The notes: generated by a model from the letters alone, not told the origin. A stretch of DNA of 18,740 nucleotides from JANQPA01 sp964628385 (GCA_964628385.1 CAZVOD010000085.1:1-18740); one strand, 5' to 3'. Positions 7,432 through 15,101 are shown, counted from the first letter of the stretch. Numbers and translations: made by a program.

Positions 7432-8667
7432 TTATTTCATAGCGTTGGCAATCCACTGATAAGCAAAAAAGGCCAATGCAAAGATGACAAAAGAGATCCC
7501 GCCCAGGCTGTTCCATTGAAAAAAGCTGGTTACAATGCTTACCAAAGCCAGTATAATCAGGCCGATGGTGTAATAAATAAGGAAACGTTTATTTTTGGGG
7601 TTTTCAGCGCTATACATAGAGCCGAGAGGAATAGTCATAGCTACTCCTGTAATTGCCATTAGAAGGGCTGCCTGATTGAAGTTGAAAATACATATCAAAC
7701 CTCCGATAATGCCAAATCCCAGTGTTATAACCACGTAGTTGGATGACTGTATCTCTTCATGGGTCAGAGCATAGCGACCATACGCATTAAATCTTAGCAA
7801 TAAGTTAGAAATTGGTTGAATGAGCCAACTGGTCAGGGCAAAGAGTAAATAGGCAAAAACAATAAGGCCTACAAAAACCTGAATAGCTTGATTATCAAAA
7901 CTTAAACTGGATAAAAGGCGAACTAAAAGGTAGGCTCCTATCAATAAAGCCCAGCGCGTACGGGCGCTGAGTTTTTCCATAAAAAATGTATACTTAAGAA
8001 ACTGCCGATAAAACCAGTATTTGGCCTTCATGGCTTCTACCATGCCTCCTTTGGCTTGCTCAAAGTTGGGATCCAGTCGAAGGGCTTCCCTAAAATGCCC
8101 CAACGCCTTTTCGTGCTCCCCATGTTGTAAATAAGCATAGCCCACATTGAAATGGGTGAATTCATTTTCCGGATCTTTCTCCAAAGTACGCTCTATAGTC
8201 GCGTAAGCTTCTTCTTTGCGGTTGAGCTTAACCAGGGCAATAGTTCGTATGTTGAGACACATCACATGAGTAGGGTCAACGCTCAGTCCCAAATTAGCAT
8301 ATCGCAGTGCTCCCTCAAACCGCCGTAAAGGAATCTCAATATTACCCCTAAAACCATAGTACATCGGATTGTTAGGGTCGAGTTGTATGGCTTGTTCTAT
8401 GGCTTTTTGAGCTTCTGAATAGTCATTTTTGTTAAATGCAATCCTGGCTTTTAGATAAATGCCATAATCGTTGTTGGCGTCTTGCCCTAAGCCAGTTTCT
8501 ATAATTTCAGCGGCCTCTTTGTCTTTGTTTTGTTCCATGAGGCAGGCTGCCAGGAAAAACAATAAATTGGGATTATCAGGATCGTCGGATAGCTGAAACT
8601 TAAGTTCTTTTTCTGCCTCTTTGAATCGCCCCTGATTGTACAAAATGTAGGCTCTCATATTTTCCAT
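7432..8667 (-). CDS. TPR-repeat protein with multi-spanning C-terminal membrane domain
   Basis: No enzymatic function is recognisable. The N-terminal 210 residues form about six tetratricopeptide repeats (clear ones at about 69-97, 103-131, 137-165 and 171-199, with consensus residues such as ALGHFREALRLDPN), giving a soluble protein-binding scaffold. A basic/aromatic linker follows (about 215-236, WFYRQFLKYTFFMEKLSARTRW). The C-terminal half has about six hydrophobic helices (roughly 237-254, 261-283, 310-328, 332-350, 362-381 and 387-406). There is no signal peptide, so the TPR domain should face the cytosol. The gene begins 21 bases after the TPR-AAA+ ATPase gene in the same orientation, so the two are almost certainly co-transcribed and may interact. 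Inference: a membrane receptor or anchor for the ATPase. The start at ATG 8667 fits; a second ATG nine bases later is possible. Confidence 0.85.
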   Translation of the reverse strand: MENMRAYILYNQGRFKEAEKELKFQLSDDPDNPNLLFFLAACLMEQNKDKEAAEIIETGLGQDANNDYGIYLKARIAFNKNDYSEAQKAIEQAIQLDPNNPMYYGFRGNIEIPLRRFEGALRYANLGLSVDPTHVMCLNIRTIALVKLNRKEEAYATIERTLEKDPENEFTHFNVGYAYLQHGEHEKALGHFREALRLDPNFEQAKGGMVEAMKAKYWFYRQFLKYTFFMEKLSARTRWALLIGAYLLVRLLSSLSFDNQAIQVFVGLIVFAYLLFALTSWLIQPISNLLLRFNAYGRYALTHEEIQSSNYVVITLGFGIIGGLICIFNFNQAALLMAITGVAMTIPLGSMYSAENPKNKRFLIYYTIGLIILALVSIVTSFFQWNSLGGISFVIFALAFFAYQWIANAMK

Positions 8668-8688
8668 AGGCCAACAGCTCGGATACTT

Positions 8689-10017
8689 TTATTTTGAAAT
8701 CTTAAGATAGGTTAAAATTTCATCATACAAACCGGAATCATTGGCATAGAGCGCGTAATTTCTGGCGGAAGAAAACCACTCTTCAGTAGAGGCTTTATGC
8801 TTTTTGGCCGCCCGAATCAGGTCCTTGGTAGTAATGGGCTTCGGAATCCCCGTTTTGAAGGACTCCTGCAGCTTATCCTCCACACACAGGTCAACTAATG
8901 CATTGAGATCCGCTCCTGAAAATTTGTTGGTCTTTCGGGCCACAGTTGCGTAATCAATTTTTTCAGTAGGCTTGTCTTTAAGAACAATTTCCAGAATACT
9001 TTTCCGGCTCCCTTCATCCGGTGGTGCTACAAAAATGATCCGGTCGAAGCGCCCCGGCCTTCTGAATGCCGGATCCAGGTGCCAGGGGGCATTGGTAGCT
9101 CCCAGGATCAACAGTCCATCATTAGAAGATTCCATGCCGTCTAATTCCGCTAAAAATTGATTGATCAGATGGCGGCCTACCGTTTTGCGCATATCTGCAC
9201 GGTTAGCTCCCAATGCATCTATTTCATCAAAAAATAAAACACAGGGTTGATGGCTTCGGGCCTTCTCAAAGACCTCATGAAGCTTACGCTCACTATTGCC
9301 ATGGTACATATCCAGAATATCGTTGATGCCGATATTCATAAATTTAGCATTGACCTGGCCTGCTGTAGCCCGGGCCAGATGGGTCTTTCCACAGCCGGGT
9401 GGACCATATAACAAAATCCCCCCACCTGTTTTTTTGCCGTAGGCCTTATACAATTCCGGATGCTGAAGCGGTTTTATGATCTTCAGGTCAATTTCATTTT
9501 TTACCGCTTCCATACCACCCACATCACTAAAGTCTATACTGGGCTTCTCCAGTTGGCCACTGCCTGGGCTATCCGATTGTTCTTCTGGTGATTCTGCTTC
9601 TCCACCGGCAAGCTGACGTATTTTGAGCCGATCTTCAAGCTCGGGGTCCGAATACTCAGGACTCATCTGGCGAACCTGCTCGTATACTTCAGCAGCTTTT
9701 TCTAAAGAGCCATCTTTTAATAGCGATTTACTGTACCATTTCAATACCTCTGGCTCTTTCTTTCCCTCCTCTAATAACTGCTCCAAAATAACAAGCGCTG
9801 TACTGTATTTTTTTTGGTAAAAAGTAGATTGTACCAGACCTAACCGGGCCTTAAAATGACCGGACTCCATATTGAGTATATCTCTGAAATGTTGCCCTGC
9901 CTCTTCATAAGCCTGTATCTGCAACAATAAGGTAGCTAACTGAAGCTTTAAAGGAAGGTTCTCCGGACTAAACATAATAGCTGACCTTAACGATTCAATG
10001 ATTTCTTCTATATCCAT
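8689..10017 (-). CDS. TPR-AAA+ ATPase (Cdc48/FtsH-like AAA clade)
   Basis: Predicted ATP-driven protein remodeller. Residues 1-120 form TPR-like helical repeats; 135-158 is an acidic/Ser linker. The rest is one classical AAA module. It starts with FSDVGGMEAVKNEI (163-176) and has Walker A GPPGCGKT (205-212) and Walker B LFFDEIDA (261-268). Sensor 1 is N309 in GATNA, and the second region of homology is LDPAFRRPGRFD (314-325) with arginine-finger candidates R320 and R323. Sensor 2 is in FSGADLNAL (366-374). All residues for ATP binding and hydrolysis are present. There is no protease domain and no second AAA ring, and the pore-loop region around DMYHGNSERK (236-245) resembles Cdc48-type loops. 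The next gene encodes a TPR membrane protein. Substrate unknown; a membrane-associated segregase or disassembly role is my inference. Confidence 0.9.
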   Translation of the reverse strand: MDIEEIIESLRSAIMFSPENLPLKLQLATLLLQIQAYEEAGQHFRDILNMESGHFKARLGLVQSTFYQKKYSTALVILEQLLEEGKKEPEVLKWYSKSLLKDGSLEKAAEVYEQVRQMSPEYSDPELEDRLKIRQLAGGEAESPEEQSDSPGSGQLEKPSIDFSDVGGMEAVKNEIDLKIIKPLQHPELYKAYGKKTGGGILLYGPPGCGKTHLARATAGQVNAKFMNIGINDILDMYHGNSERKLHEVFEKARSHQPCVLFFDEIDALGANRADMRKTVGRHLINQFLAELDGMESSNDGLLILGATNAPWHLDPAFRRPGRFDRIIFVAPPDEGSRKSILEIVLKDKPTEKIDYATVARKTNKFSGADLNALVDLCVEDKLQESFKTGIPKPITTKDLIRAAKKHKASTEEWFSSARNYALYANDSGLYDEILTYLKISK

Positions 10018-10079
10018 ATGCTTTGTTCGTTCTCGCTTAATATAACGAATTTTAGGTCATAGCTTGCTTTACAAAAAAA

Positions 10080-10087
10080 CAAAAATA
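10080..10087 (-). promoter_or_regulatory. Possible -7 element (TATTTTTG) for the TPR-AAA+ operon
   Basis: On the minus strand the complement of 10080-10087 reads TATTTTTG, matching TAnnTTTG. It would start transcription near 10073, about 55 bases before the ATPase start codon. No convincing -33 TTTG is seen at the right spacing. It sits immediately beside the plus-strand element at 10089-10096, so the two would be divergent, almost overlapping promoters. Confidence 0.3.
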
Positions 10088-10088
10088 T

Positions 10089-10096
10089 TATATTTG
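10089..10096 (+). promoter_or_regulatory. -7 element TATATTTG ahead of a candidate small RNA
   Basis: An exact match to the Bacteroidota -7 consensus TAnnTTTG on the plus strand, with a TTG at 10064-10066 (22-nt spacing) as a possible -33 element. No plus-strand protein gene follows. The start point near 10101-10103 coincides with the 5' arm of a stable RNA fold. Confidence 0.4.
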
Positions 10097-10100
10097 TTGG

Positions 10101-10190
10101 CAAGCCCTATTGGGCATCATCCTCGCTGATGGCCCGGTAAGCAACTAAATCTAATCACTGAAGCAACTCAGGCAATGGGCTTCGGCTCAA
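10101..10190 (+). ncRNA. Candidate small structured RNA
   Basis: Not a family I can name. The RNA would start just after TATATTTG. Its ends pair: AAGCCC and ATT at 10102-10111 (one bulged T) with AAT and GGGCTT at 10174-10182. Within this closing stem are a hairpin of GGGC/GCCC plus ATCA/TGAT (10112-10135, loop TCCTCGC) and a small CTGA/TCAG hairpin (10158-10171). The octamer AAGCAACT occurs twice (10139-10146, 10161-10168). Beyond the stem, TGGGC-TTCG-GCTCA can fold as an alternative UUCG tetraloop hairpin, followed by a weak T run. The 3' end touches the stop codon of the minus-strand peptidase gene. A 6S-like or other Bacteroidota small RNA is possible. It could also be read on the minus strand as a leader or spacer structure. 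Confidence 0.35.
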
Positions 10191-11593
10191 GCATTTCTTA
10201 ATGCCTCTACCTGTTCTGCCGACCTGGGAATCGGGTCACCTAACACCCTTGATCCCTCCTTGGTTACCAGCACATCATCTTCAATCCTTATCCCTCCAAA
10301 ATCAAGGTAAGCTTCTAACTTGTCAAAATTAATAAATTCAGCGCAATGGCCCTCGGCTTTCCATTTAGCGATCAGTTGAGGAATAAAGTAAATACCCGGC
10401 TCTATGGTTATTACCATATTTTCTTTTAAGGCTTTGGCCATCCTCAAGGATTTTAGGCCAAATTGAGTGCTCCTTTGATAATCAGGACCATAACCAACAT
10501 GAGCTTCCCCCAGATCTTCCATATCGTGTACATCCAGGCCTATTTGGTGCCCCAAGCCATGTGGAAAGAACAGACCCTGCGCCCCCGCTGACAGAGCCGC
10601 ATCAGAGTCCCCTTTCATAAGTCCCAGGTTTTTCAGCCCATCAATGATAACTTTTGAAGCATTCAGGTGGATATCCACATAATCTACTCCCGGTCGGATG
10701 GCATCAATACCAGCGGTTTCTGCTTGTAGCACGATATTATAAATTTCTTTTTGTTTTAGGGAAAATTTATTGTCAACCGGTACGGTACGTGTAATATCAC
10801 CCGCGTAGTTCATCTGGTTGGAAGCGCCAAAATCACCCAAAACGAGTTTACCTTTTTCAAGAATATTATGGTGAGAATGATTGTGGAGTGTATGACCATT
10901 GACGGTCAGTATTGGAGAATAAGCCAATTGACAATCTTTAGCAGCGGCAATAGTTTGAATCTCACCAACCAGGGCAGATTCCTTGATGCCTGCCCGCGTT
11001 TTTTTCATTACCGCTTCATGCATTTTTCCGCTTACTGTAACGGCTTTTTCCATTTCAGCTACTTCTTCCGGCCCTTTAATCTCTCGTTGTTGAACTACCG
11101 CTTTGATGAAGCGCAATGATGGCTTGGCGTGCACCTCAGTTATGGTGTAGTCTAAAAGCTTACTCAGGTTGATCACAGTGGTGTCTCTGTAAGGCGGTAG
11201 GTAGTGCACTGTTCTTTTCTTATCTGTAGCCCGCTGGATTACCTCGGCCAGTTTGGCATAAGGATGAGTGTGGATGATACCTACTTTGGCTCCTAGCTCT
11301 TCCATAGAAGGTTGTTCGCCCATCCAAACAATATGATCGATACTGATATCGTCCCCAAACAAGTGTACCGAATTGTCCAATCCATCAATGATGAGGGCCA
11401 GATGGGGTAAGTTCAGTCCTGCATAGTATAAAAAGGAACTGTCCTGGCGAAAGGGGTAATAGTTATCCAAAAAATTAATAGGGCTGTTTTCATGGCCTAG
11501 GAAAAGCATCATATCGTCGCCCATGAGGCCCATCAGTTGATGTCTTCTTGTTTTGTAAATGTCGGTAGGAAATAAATGTAACGGTTGACTCAT
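10187..11593 (-). CDS. Xaa-Pro aminopeptidase (M24B metallopeptidase, PepP family)
   Basis: Cytosolic dinuclear-metal aminopeptidase that removes an N-terminal residue next to proline. The 468-residue length and two-domain layout match PepP: an N-terminal creatinase-like domain (about 1-165, including FRQDSSFLYYAGL) and a catalytic pita-bread domain. The five metal ligands can be assigned: D254 in GDFGA, D266 in AGDITRT, H345 in PHGLGHQIGLDVHD, E398 in ITIEPGIYF and E438 in GGIRIEDDVLV. No signal peptide is present. Start ATG 11593. It lies 77 bases downstream of the DUF151 gene in the same orientation. Only a weak GC hairpin without a T tract lies between them, so co-transcription is plausible. 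Prolidase is the other M24 possibility, but the N-terminal domain and length favour PepP. Confidence 0.93.
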   Translation of the reverse strand: MSQPLHLFPTDIYKTRRHQLMGLMGDDMMLFLGHENSPINFLDNYYPFRQDSSFLYYAGLNLPHLALIIDGLDNSVHLFGDDISIDHIVWMGEQPSMEELGAKVGIIHTHPYAKLAEVIQRATDKKRTVHYLPPYRDTTVINLSKLLDYTITEVHAKPSLRFIKAVVQQREIKGPEEVAEMEKAVTVSGKMHEAVMKKTRAGIKESALVGEIQTIAAAKDCQLAYSPILTVNGHTLHNHSHHNILEKGKLVLGDFGASNQMNYAGDITRTVPVDNKFSLKQKEIYNIVLQAETAGIDAIRPGVDYVDIHLNASKVIIDGLKNLGLMKGDSDAALSAGAQGLFFPHGLGHQIGLDVHDMEDLGEAHVGYGPDYQRSTQFGLKSLRMAKALKENMVITIEPGIYFIPQLIAKWKAEGHCAEFINFDKLEAYLDFGGIRIEDDVLVTKEGSRVLGDPIPRSAEQVEALRNA

Positions 11594-11651
11594 TTTTGGT
11601 CAGTATACTTTTTGTTTTGATAATTGGTGGACAACGAAAGGTTCAAGCCGG

Positions 11652-11670
11652 GCTGCTCACGGTTGGCAGC
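11652..11670 (-). other. Short hairpin directly after the DUF151 stop codon
   Basis: GCTGC (11652-11656) pairs with GCAGC (11666-11670) around a 9-nt loop, ending right at the stop codon of the upstream gene. No T tract follows on the minus strand. It is at most an attenuating structure between two co-oriented genes. Confidence 0.3.
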
Positions 11671-12240
11671 TCATCTTCTGCGGTTGATCTCATCTCTGAT
11701 TTTTGCTGCCCGCTCGTAGTTTTCTTCAGTAAGTGCTTGTTCCAACAAGCGCTCCAGCTCTTCCGTTGGCTTTGCATGTAAAGAGGTATTGCTGGCTTTG
11801 GCAGTTACAGGTTTCTCTTTTTCACTGTCTTTCCAGGTGACTCCTGCTTCTTCCAGGATGAATTCGTAGGTCGATATCGGACATCCAAAGCGAACGGCTA
11901 GTGCCAGTGCATCGCTGGTTCTGGAATCCAGTTCCATCGGATCACCATTAATGTCGAGGCAGTACAGGGTGGCATAAAAGATGCCATCCCGCAAATCCGA
12001 AATGACTACCTCCTGGAGCTGTATGCCAATTTGTTCCAGTGTATTTTTAAATAAATCATGTGTGAGTGGCCTGTTGGGCTTTACTCCTTCGATTGCCACA
12101 GCTATGGCTTGTGCTTCAAAAGCACCGATGACTACCGGAAGCCTGCGTATGCCGGTATCTTCTTTCAACAAAACAATAAAGCTCCCCTGCTGAGCATCAT
12201 TCTGAGCTAAGGCCATTATGCTTACGGACATTTTTTGCAT
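11671..12240 (-). CDS. Bifunctional nuclease family (DUF151) protein with C-terminal UVR motif
   Basis: Residues 1-130 are a bifunctional nuclease (BFN/DUF151) domain, recognisable from RRLPVVIGAFEAQAIA (32-47), RPLTHDLF (57-64) and the DSRTSDALALAVRFGCPI segment (105-122). After a Lys/Ala/Thr-rich linker, residues 159-189 form a UVR motif (ERLLEQALTEENYERAAKIRDEI), the helical hairpin also found in UvrB, UvrC and Clp-associated McsA. This domain pairing is common in Bacteroidota. RNase/DNase activity has been reported for plant and some bacterial relatives; the physiological role is not settled, so only the family is certain. Start ATG 12240; an ATG three codons later is possible. The peptidase gene follows 77 bases downstream. 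Confidence 0.9.
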   Translation of the reverse strand: MQKMSVSIMALAQNDAQQGSFIVLLKEDTGIRRLPVVIGAFEAQAIAVAIEGVKPNRPLTHDLFKNTLEQIGIQLQEVVISDLRDGIFYATLYCLDINGDPMELDSRTSDALALAVRFGCPISTYEFILEEAGVTWKDSEKEKPVTAKASNTSLHAKPTEELERLLEQALTEENYERAAKIRDEINRRR

Positions 12241-12515
12241 TGATCAGGTCTTTTTTTTACTCCAAAACTTCCAATCGCCTACTTGCAAAGCAGCCTCAAG
12301 AGTTGAATAAATATTTAAATTTGAATAAGCAGCTGTCAAAAAAAACATTTGGAATCTACCACATTTATGACTTCAAAAGCTAATTCCAAACATTTTCTTG
12401 CGAATCTGTTATCTGGAAAAATTAAAAAATCTCATCAAGATAAGTGTAGCCGTTTCAAAATTGTTCAGTAAACGGCTCAAAACAGGCAAGAAGTTCCTAT
12501 AGTTGGACATCTTCG
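12241..12515. other. Intergenic region between ruvB and the DUF151 gene
   Basis: A 275-base AT-rich gap between two minus-strand genes, with no open frame worth calling. It contains a consensus-like plus-strand TAAATTTG (12316-12323) without a -33 partner, and an 8-bp inverted repeat TTTGGAAT (12348-12355) / ATTCCAAA (12383-12390). The AGCCGTTT/AAACGGCT hairpin next to ruvB is described separately. Confidence 0.5.
12448..12477 (-). terminator. Likely ruvB terminator hairpin
   Basis: A perfect 8-bp stem AGCCGTTT (12448-12455) / AAACGGCT (12470-12477) with a 14-nt loop, 38 bases beyond the ruvB stop. On the minus strand the T-rich run comes only about 20 bases after the stem, so it is a weaker than usual intrinsic terminator. 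Confidence 0.45.
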
Positions 12516-13544
12516 TTAGAATTCAAATAGCGTCCCTTCCCGCCCCGGAGGTGACACCCCGATATGCTTGTAGGCCTTCTCAGTGGCTTCTCTTCCACGG
12601 GGGGTACGTTGCAGAAAGCCTTCCATGATCAGAAAAGGCTCGTGTACTTCTTCTATCGTGCCGCTTTCTTCTCCTACCGCTGTGGCGATGGTCGTAATAC
12701 CCACCGGCCCACCTTTGAATTTGTGAATGATAGCCGACAGGATTTTATTGTCCATTTCGTCCAATCCATAGGTATCTACATTTAAAGCAGCCAGGCCTAT
12801 TTTAGAAATTTCTTCATCAATGGTTCCATTACCTTTGATCTGGGCAAAATCCCGGACCCTGCGCAGCAGTGCATTAGCAATACGCGGGGTCCCACGGCTT
12901 CTCCTGGCGATCTCGGCAGCACCTTGCGCGGTGATGGGTACATTAAGGATATCGGCAGAGCGCTTGATGATCTTTTCCAGCGTTTGGGCATTGTAATAAT
13001 CTAGGTGGCATAAAATGCCAAATCTGGCTCTTAAAGGAGCGGTAAGCAGGCCCATCCTGGTGGTAGCACCGATGAGGGTGAAGGGATTCAACGCAATTTG
13101 TATACTTCTGGCATTGGGACCGCTATCGATCATGATATCGATTTTGTAATCTTCCATAGCCGAGTAAAGGTATTCTTCCACTACAGTATTGAGTCTATGG
13201 ATTTCATCCACAAAGAGTACATCGCCTTCGTTGAGGTTAGTGAGCAGGCCGGCCAAGTCACCGGGTTTTTCCAGTACGGGCCCGGAGGTCATTTTGAGCT
13301 CTGTTTCCAGCTCATTGGCGATGATATGGGAAAGAGTCGTTTTACCCAGACCCGGAGGGCCGTGCAGGAGCACGTGATCCAGTGATTCCTGCCGTTGGCG
13401 GGCCGCCTGGATGAATATCATTAAGTTATCGACTATTTTGGGCTGCCCGGCAAAGTCTTTTATCGCAGTAGGCCTCAAGGACTTTTCAACCTGCTGCTCT
13501 TCCTGTGTCATCTGTACCTTGCGTGGATCTAGATTTTCGTTCAT
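12516..13544 (-). CDS. ruvB: Holliday junction branch migration ATPase RuvB
   Basis: Hexameric AAA+ motor that drives branch migration with RuvA at Holliday junctions in recombination and repair. The 342-residue length is standard. Visible are LRPTAIKDFAGQ (23-34), Walker A GPPGLGKT (62-69), Walker B FVDEIHRL (111-118), sensor 1 region IGATTR (158-163), arginine finger in LRARFG (171-176), sensor 2 GTPRIANALL (218-227), and the C-terminal winged-helix DNA-binding domain ending with RTPRGR (313-318). Start ATG 13544 is preceded by an AT-rich stretch typical of the phylum. It stands alone here, without ruvA or ruvC nearby, and is divergent from icd. Confidence 0.97.
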   Translation of the reverse strand: MNENLDPRKVQMTQEEQQVEKSLRPTAIKDFAGQPKIVDNLMIFIQAARQRQESLDHVLLHGPPGLGKTTLSHIIANELETELKMTSGPVLEKPGDLAGLLTNLNEGDVLFVDEIHRLNTVVEEYLYSAMEDYKIDIMIDSGPNARSIQIALNPFTLIGATTRMGLLTAPLRARFGILCHLDYYNAQTLEKIIKRSADILNVPITAQGAAEIARRSRGTPRIANALLRRVRDFAQIKGNGTIDEEISKIGLAALNVDTYGLDEMDNKILSAIIHKFKGGPVGITTIATAVGEESGTIEEVHEPFLIMEGFLQRTPRGREATEKAYKHIGVSPPGREGTLFEF

Positions 13545-13663
13545 CTTTTTGTGTATTGTATGGCGTATCTGCTGTAAAGTGGATAAATGATAAGTACTGT
13601 ATTTTACTTCCTGACACTACTTTCACTCCTTAAATAAAATAGTTAAATCCATGAATAAATTAC

Positions 13664-13671
13664 TACATTTG
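13664..13671 (+). promoter_or_regulatory. Probable -7 element of icd (TACATTTG)
   Basis: Exact TAnnTTTG match upstream of icd. The -33 position is only T/A-rich (TTAAA near 13643-13647). Transcription from here would give a leader of about 160 nt containing the hairpin at 13712-13727. Confidence 0.5.
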
Positions 13672-13711
13672 TGCAATCTTTTAAAAGCTGTTTGGAAATT
13701 GATTTGAAATG

Positions 13712-13727
13712 CTTACCCACTGGTAAG
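13712..13727 (+). other. Hairpin in the icd mRNA leader
   Basis: CTTACC (13712-13717) pairs perfectly with GGTAAG (13722-13727) around the loop CACT. No T tract follows, so it is not a terminator. It lies about 110 bases upstream of the icd start and could affect translation or mRNA stability, or it may bind a regulator as DNA. Confidence 0.35.
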
Positions 13728-13835
13728 AAATCCCCATAAAGCGTTTGCTGTATGCTATTCATGGCCTTGAACAGTCAAACAAAAGAAAACTTTCTGACCT
13801 TTTTTATTATAACATAACAAAAAACAAAATTAATA

Positions 13836-15101
13836 ATGAGCGGATCAAAAGTAACTATTGAAAACGGAACACTGAACGTCCCTAACGATCCAATTATCCC
13901 ATTTATTGAAGGTGATGGAATTGGCCCTGATATCTGGGTAGCTGCACAAACTGTTTTTGATGCGGCAGTAGAAAAAGCTTATGGTGATGCTAAAAAGATA
14001 CACTGGCACGAAGTCCTTTGTGGTCAAAAAGCTTTTGATGCCACCGGCGAGTGGCTTCCTGAAGCTACTCTTGATGCTATAAAGGAATATTTGATTGCCA
14101 TAAAAGGGCCCCTAACCACTCCTGTTGGTGGTGGTATCCGTTCTCTCAATGTTGCTTTGCGTCAAAAATTAGACCTTTTTGCCTGCGTACGTCCTGTACG
14201 TTACTTCAAAGGCGTACCTTCTCCTGTTAAAAAGCCTGAGCTAGTAGACATGGTGATCTTCCGCGAAAATACAGAAGATATCTACGCCGGCATTGAATAC
14301 CTCAATGGTACACCGGAAGCCGATAGAGTGAAGAAGTTTTTGATCGAAGAAATGGGGGTTACCCAGATTCGTTTTCCCGATACTGTTTCTTTGGGTATAA
14401 AGCCGGTATCTATTGAAGGGACCGAGCGCCTAGTACGCGCTGCTATTGACTATGCGCTGGAAATGAAGCTACCTTCTGTGACTCTGGTACACAAGGGTAA
14501 TATCATGAAGTTTACGGAAGGCAAATTCAAAGATTGGGGCTATGAAATGGCAGAGCGGGAATACGGTAATAAAGTCTTTACCTGGGCACAGTACGACAAA
14601 ATCGTTGCCGAGCAGGGTAAAGATGCTGCCAACAAAGCTCAGGATGAAGCTGTAGCCAATGGTGCATTGTTAATCAAGGATGCTATCGCTGACGCTTTCT
14701 TGCAGCAGATTCTTACGCGCCCGGCAGAATACGCTGTGATCGCAACGCTGAATCTTAACGGTGATTATATTTCTGATGCGCTAGCTGCAAATGTTGGTGG
14801 TATCGGAATCGCTCCGGGAGCTAACATTAACTATACTACCGGTCGGGCTATTTTTGAAGCTACTCATGGTACTGCTCCAAAATATGCCGGACAGGATAAG
14901 GTCAATCCAAGTTCTGTAATTCTTTCCGGAGAAATGATGTTGCGCTACATGGGCTGGCATGAAGCTGCCGAGCTGATCCTTAATGGTATTGAAGGCGCAA
15001 TCAGTAAAAAGAAAGTTACTTATGATTTCCACCGCCTGATGGAAGGTGCTACACTACTGAAGTGCTCTGAATTCGGTCAGGAAATCGTTAATAATATGTA
15101 A
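13836..15101 (+). CDS. icd: Isocitrate dehydrogenase (NADP-dependent)
   Basis: TCA-cycle enzyme: oxidative decarboxylation of isocitrate to 2-oxoglutarate with NADP+. The 421 residues align closely with the E. coli Icd type (homodimeric subfamily I). Substrate-site residues are visible: S103 and N105 in GGGIRSLNVALRQ, R109, R119, R143, Y150, and K220 in LVHKGNIMKFTEG. The metal aspartates are in NLNGDYISDALAA (306-318). The NADP-specifying set is present: K349 and Y350 in HGTAPKYAG, Y396 and R400 in YDFHRLM, equivalent to E. coli K344, Y345, Y391 and R395. The serine phosphorylated by AceK in enterics (S103 here) is conserved, but that does not show it is regulated this way. The gene is monocistronic, divergent from ruvB, with a hairpin after the stop. 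Confidence 0.96.
   Translation: MSGSKVTIENGTLNVPNDPIIPFIEGDGIGPDIWVAAQTVFDAAVEKAYGDAKKIHWHEVLCGQKAFDATGEWLPEATLDAIKEYLIAIKGPLTTPVGGGIRSLNVALRQKLDLFACVRPVRYFKGVPSPVKKPELVDMVIFRENTEDIYAGIEYLNGTPEADRVKKFLIEEMGVTQIRFPDTVSLGIKPVSIEGTERLVRAAIDYALEMKLPSVTLVHKGNIMKFTEGKFKDWGYEMAEREYGNKVFTWAQYDKIVAEQGKDAANKAQDEAVANGALLIKDAIADAFLQQILTRPAEYAVIATLNLNGDYISDALAANVGGIGIAPGANINYTTGRAIFEATHGTAPKYAGQDKVNPSSVILSGEMMLRYMGWHEAAELILNGIEGAISKKKVTYDFHRLMEGATLLKCSEFGQEIVNNM

Larger units (their letters stand above)
13545..13835. other. Divergent intergenic region between ruvB and icd
   Basis: A 291-base AT-rich region that must hold the promoters for both genes. The icd side has the -7 element and leader hairpin listed separately. 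For ruvB I find no convincing promoter near its start; CAAAATTA at 13825-13832 reads TAATTTTG on the minus strand, but it is far from ruvB and falls in the A-rich sequence just before the icd start codon. Confidence 0.45.
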
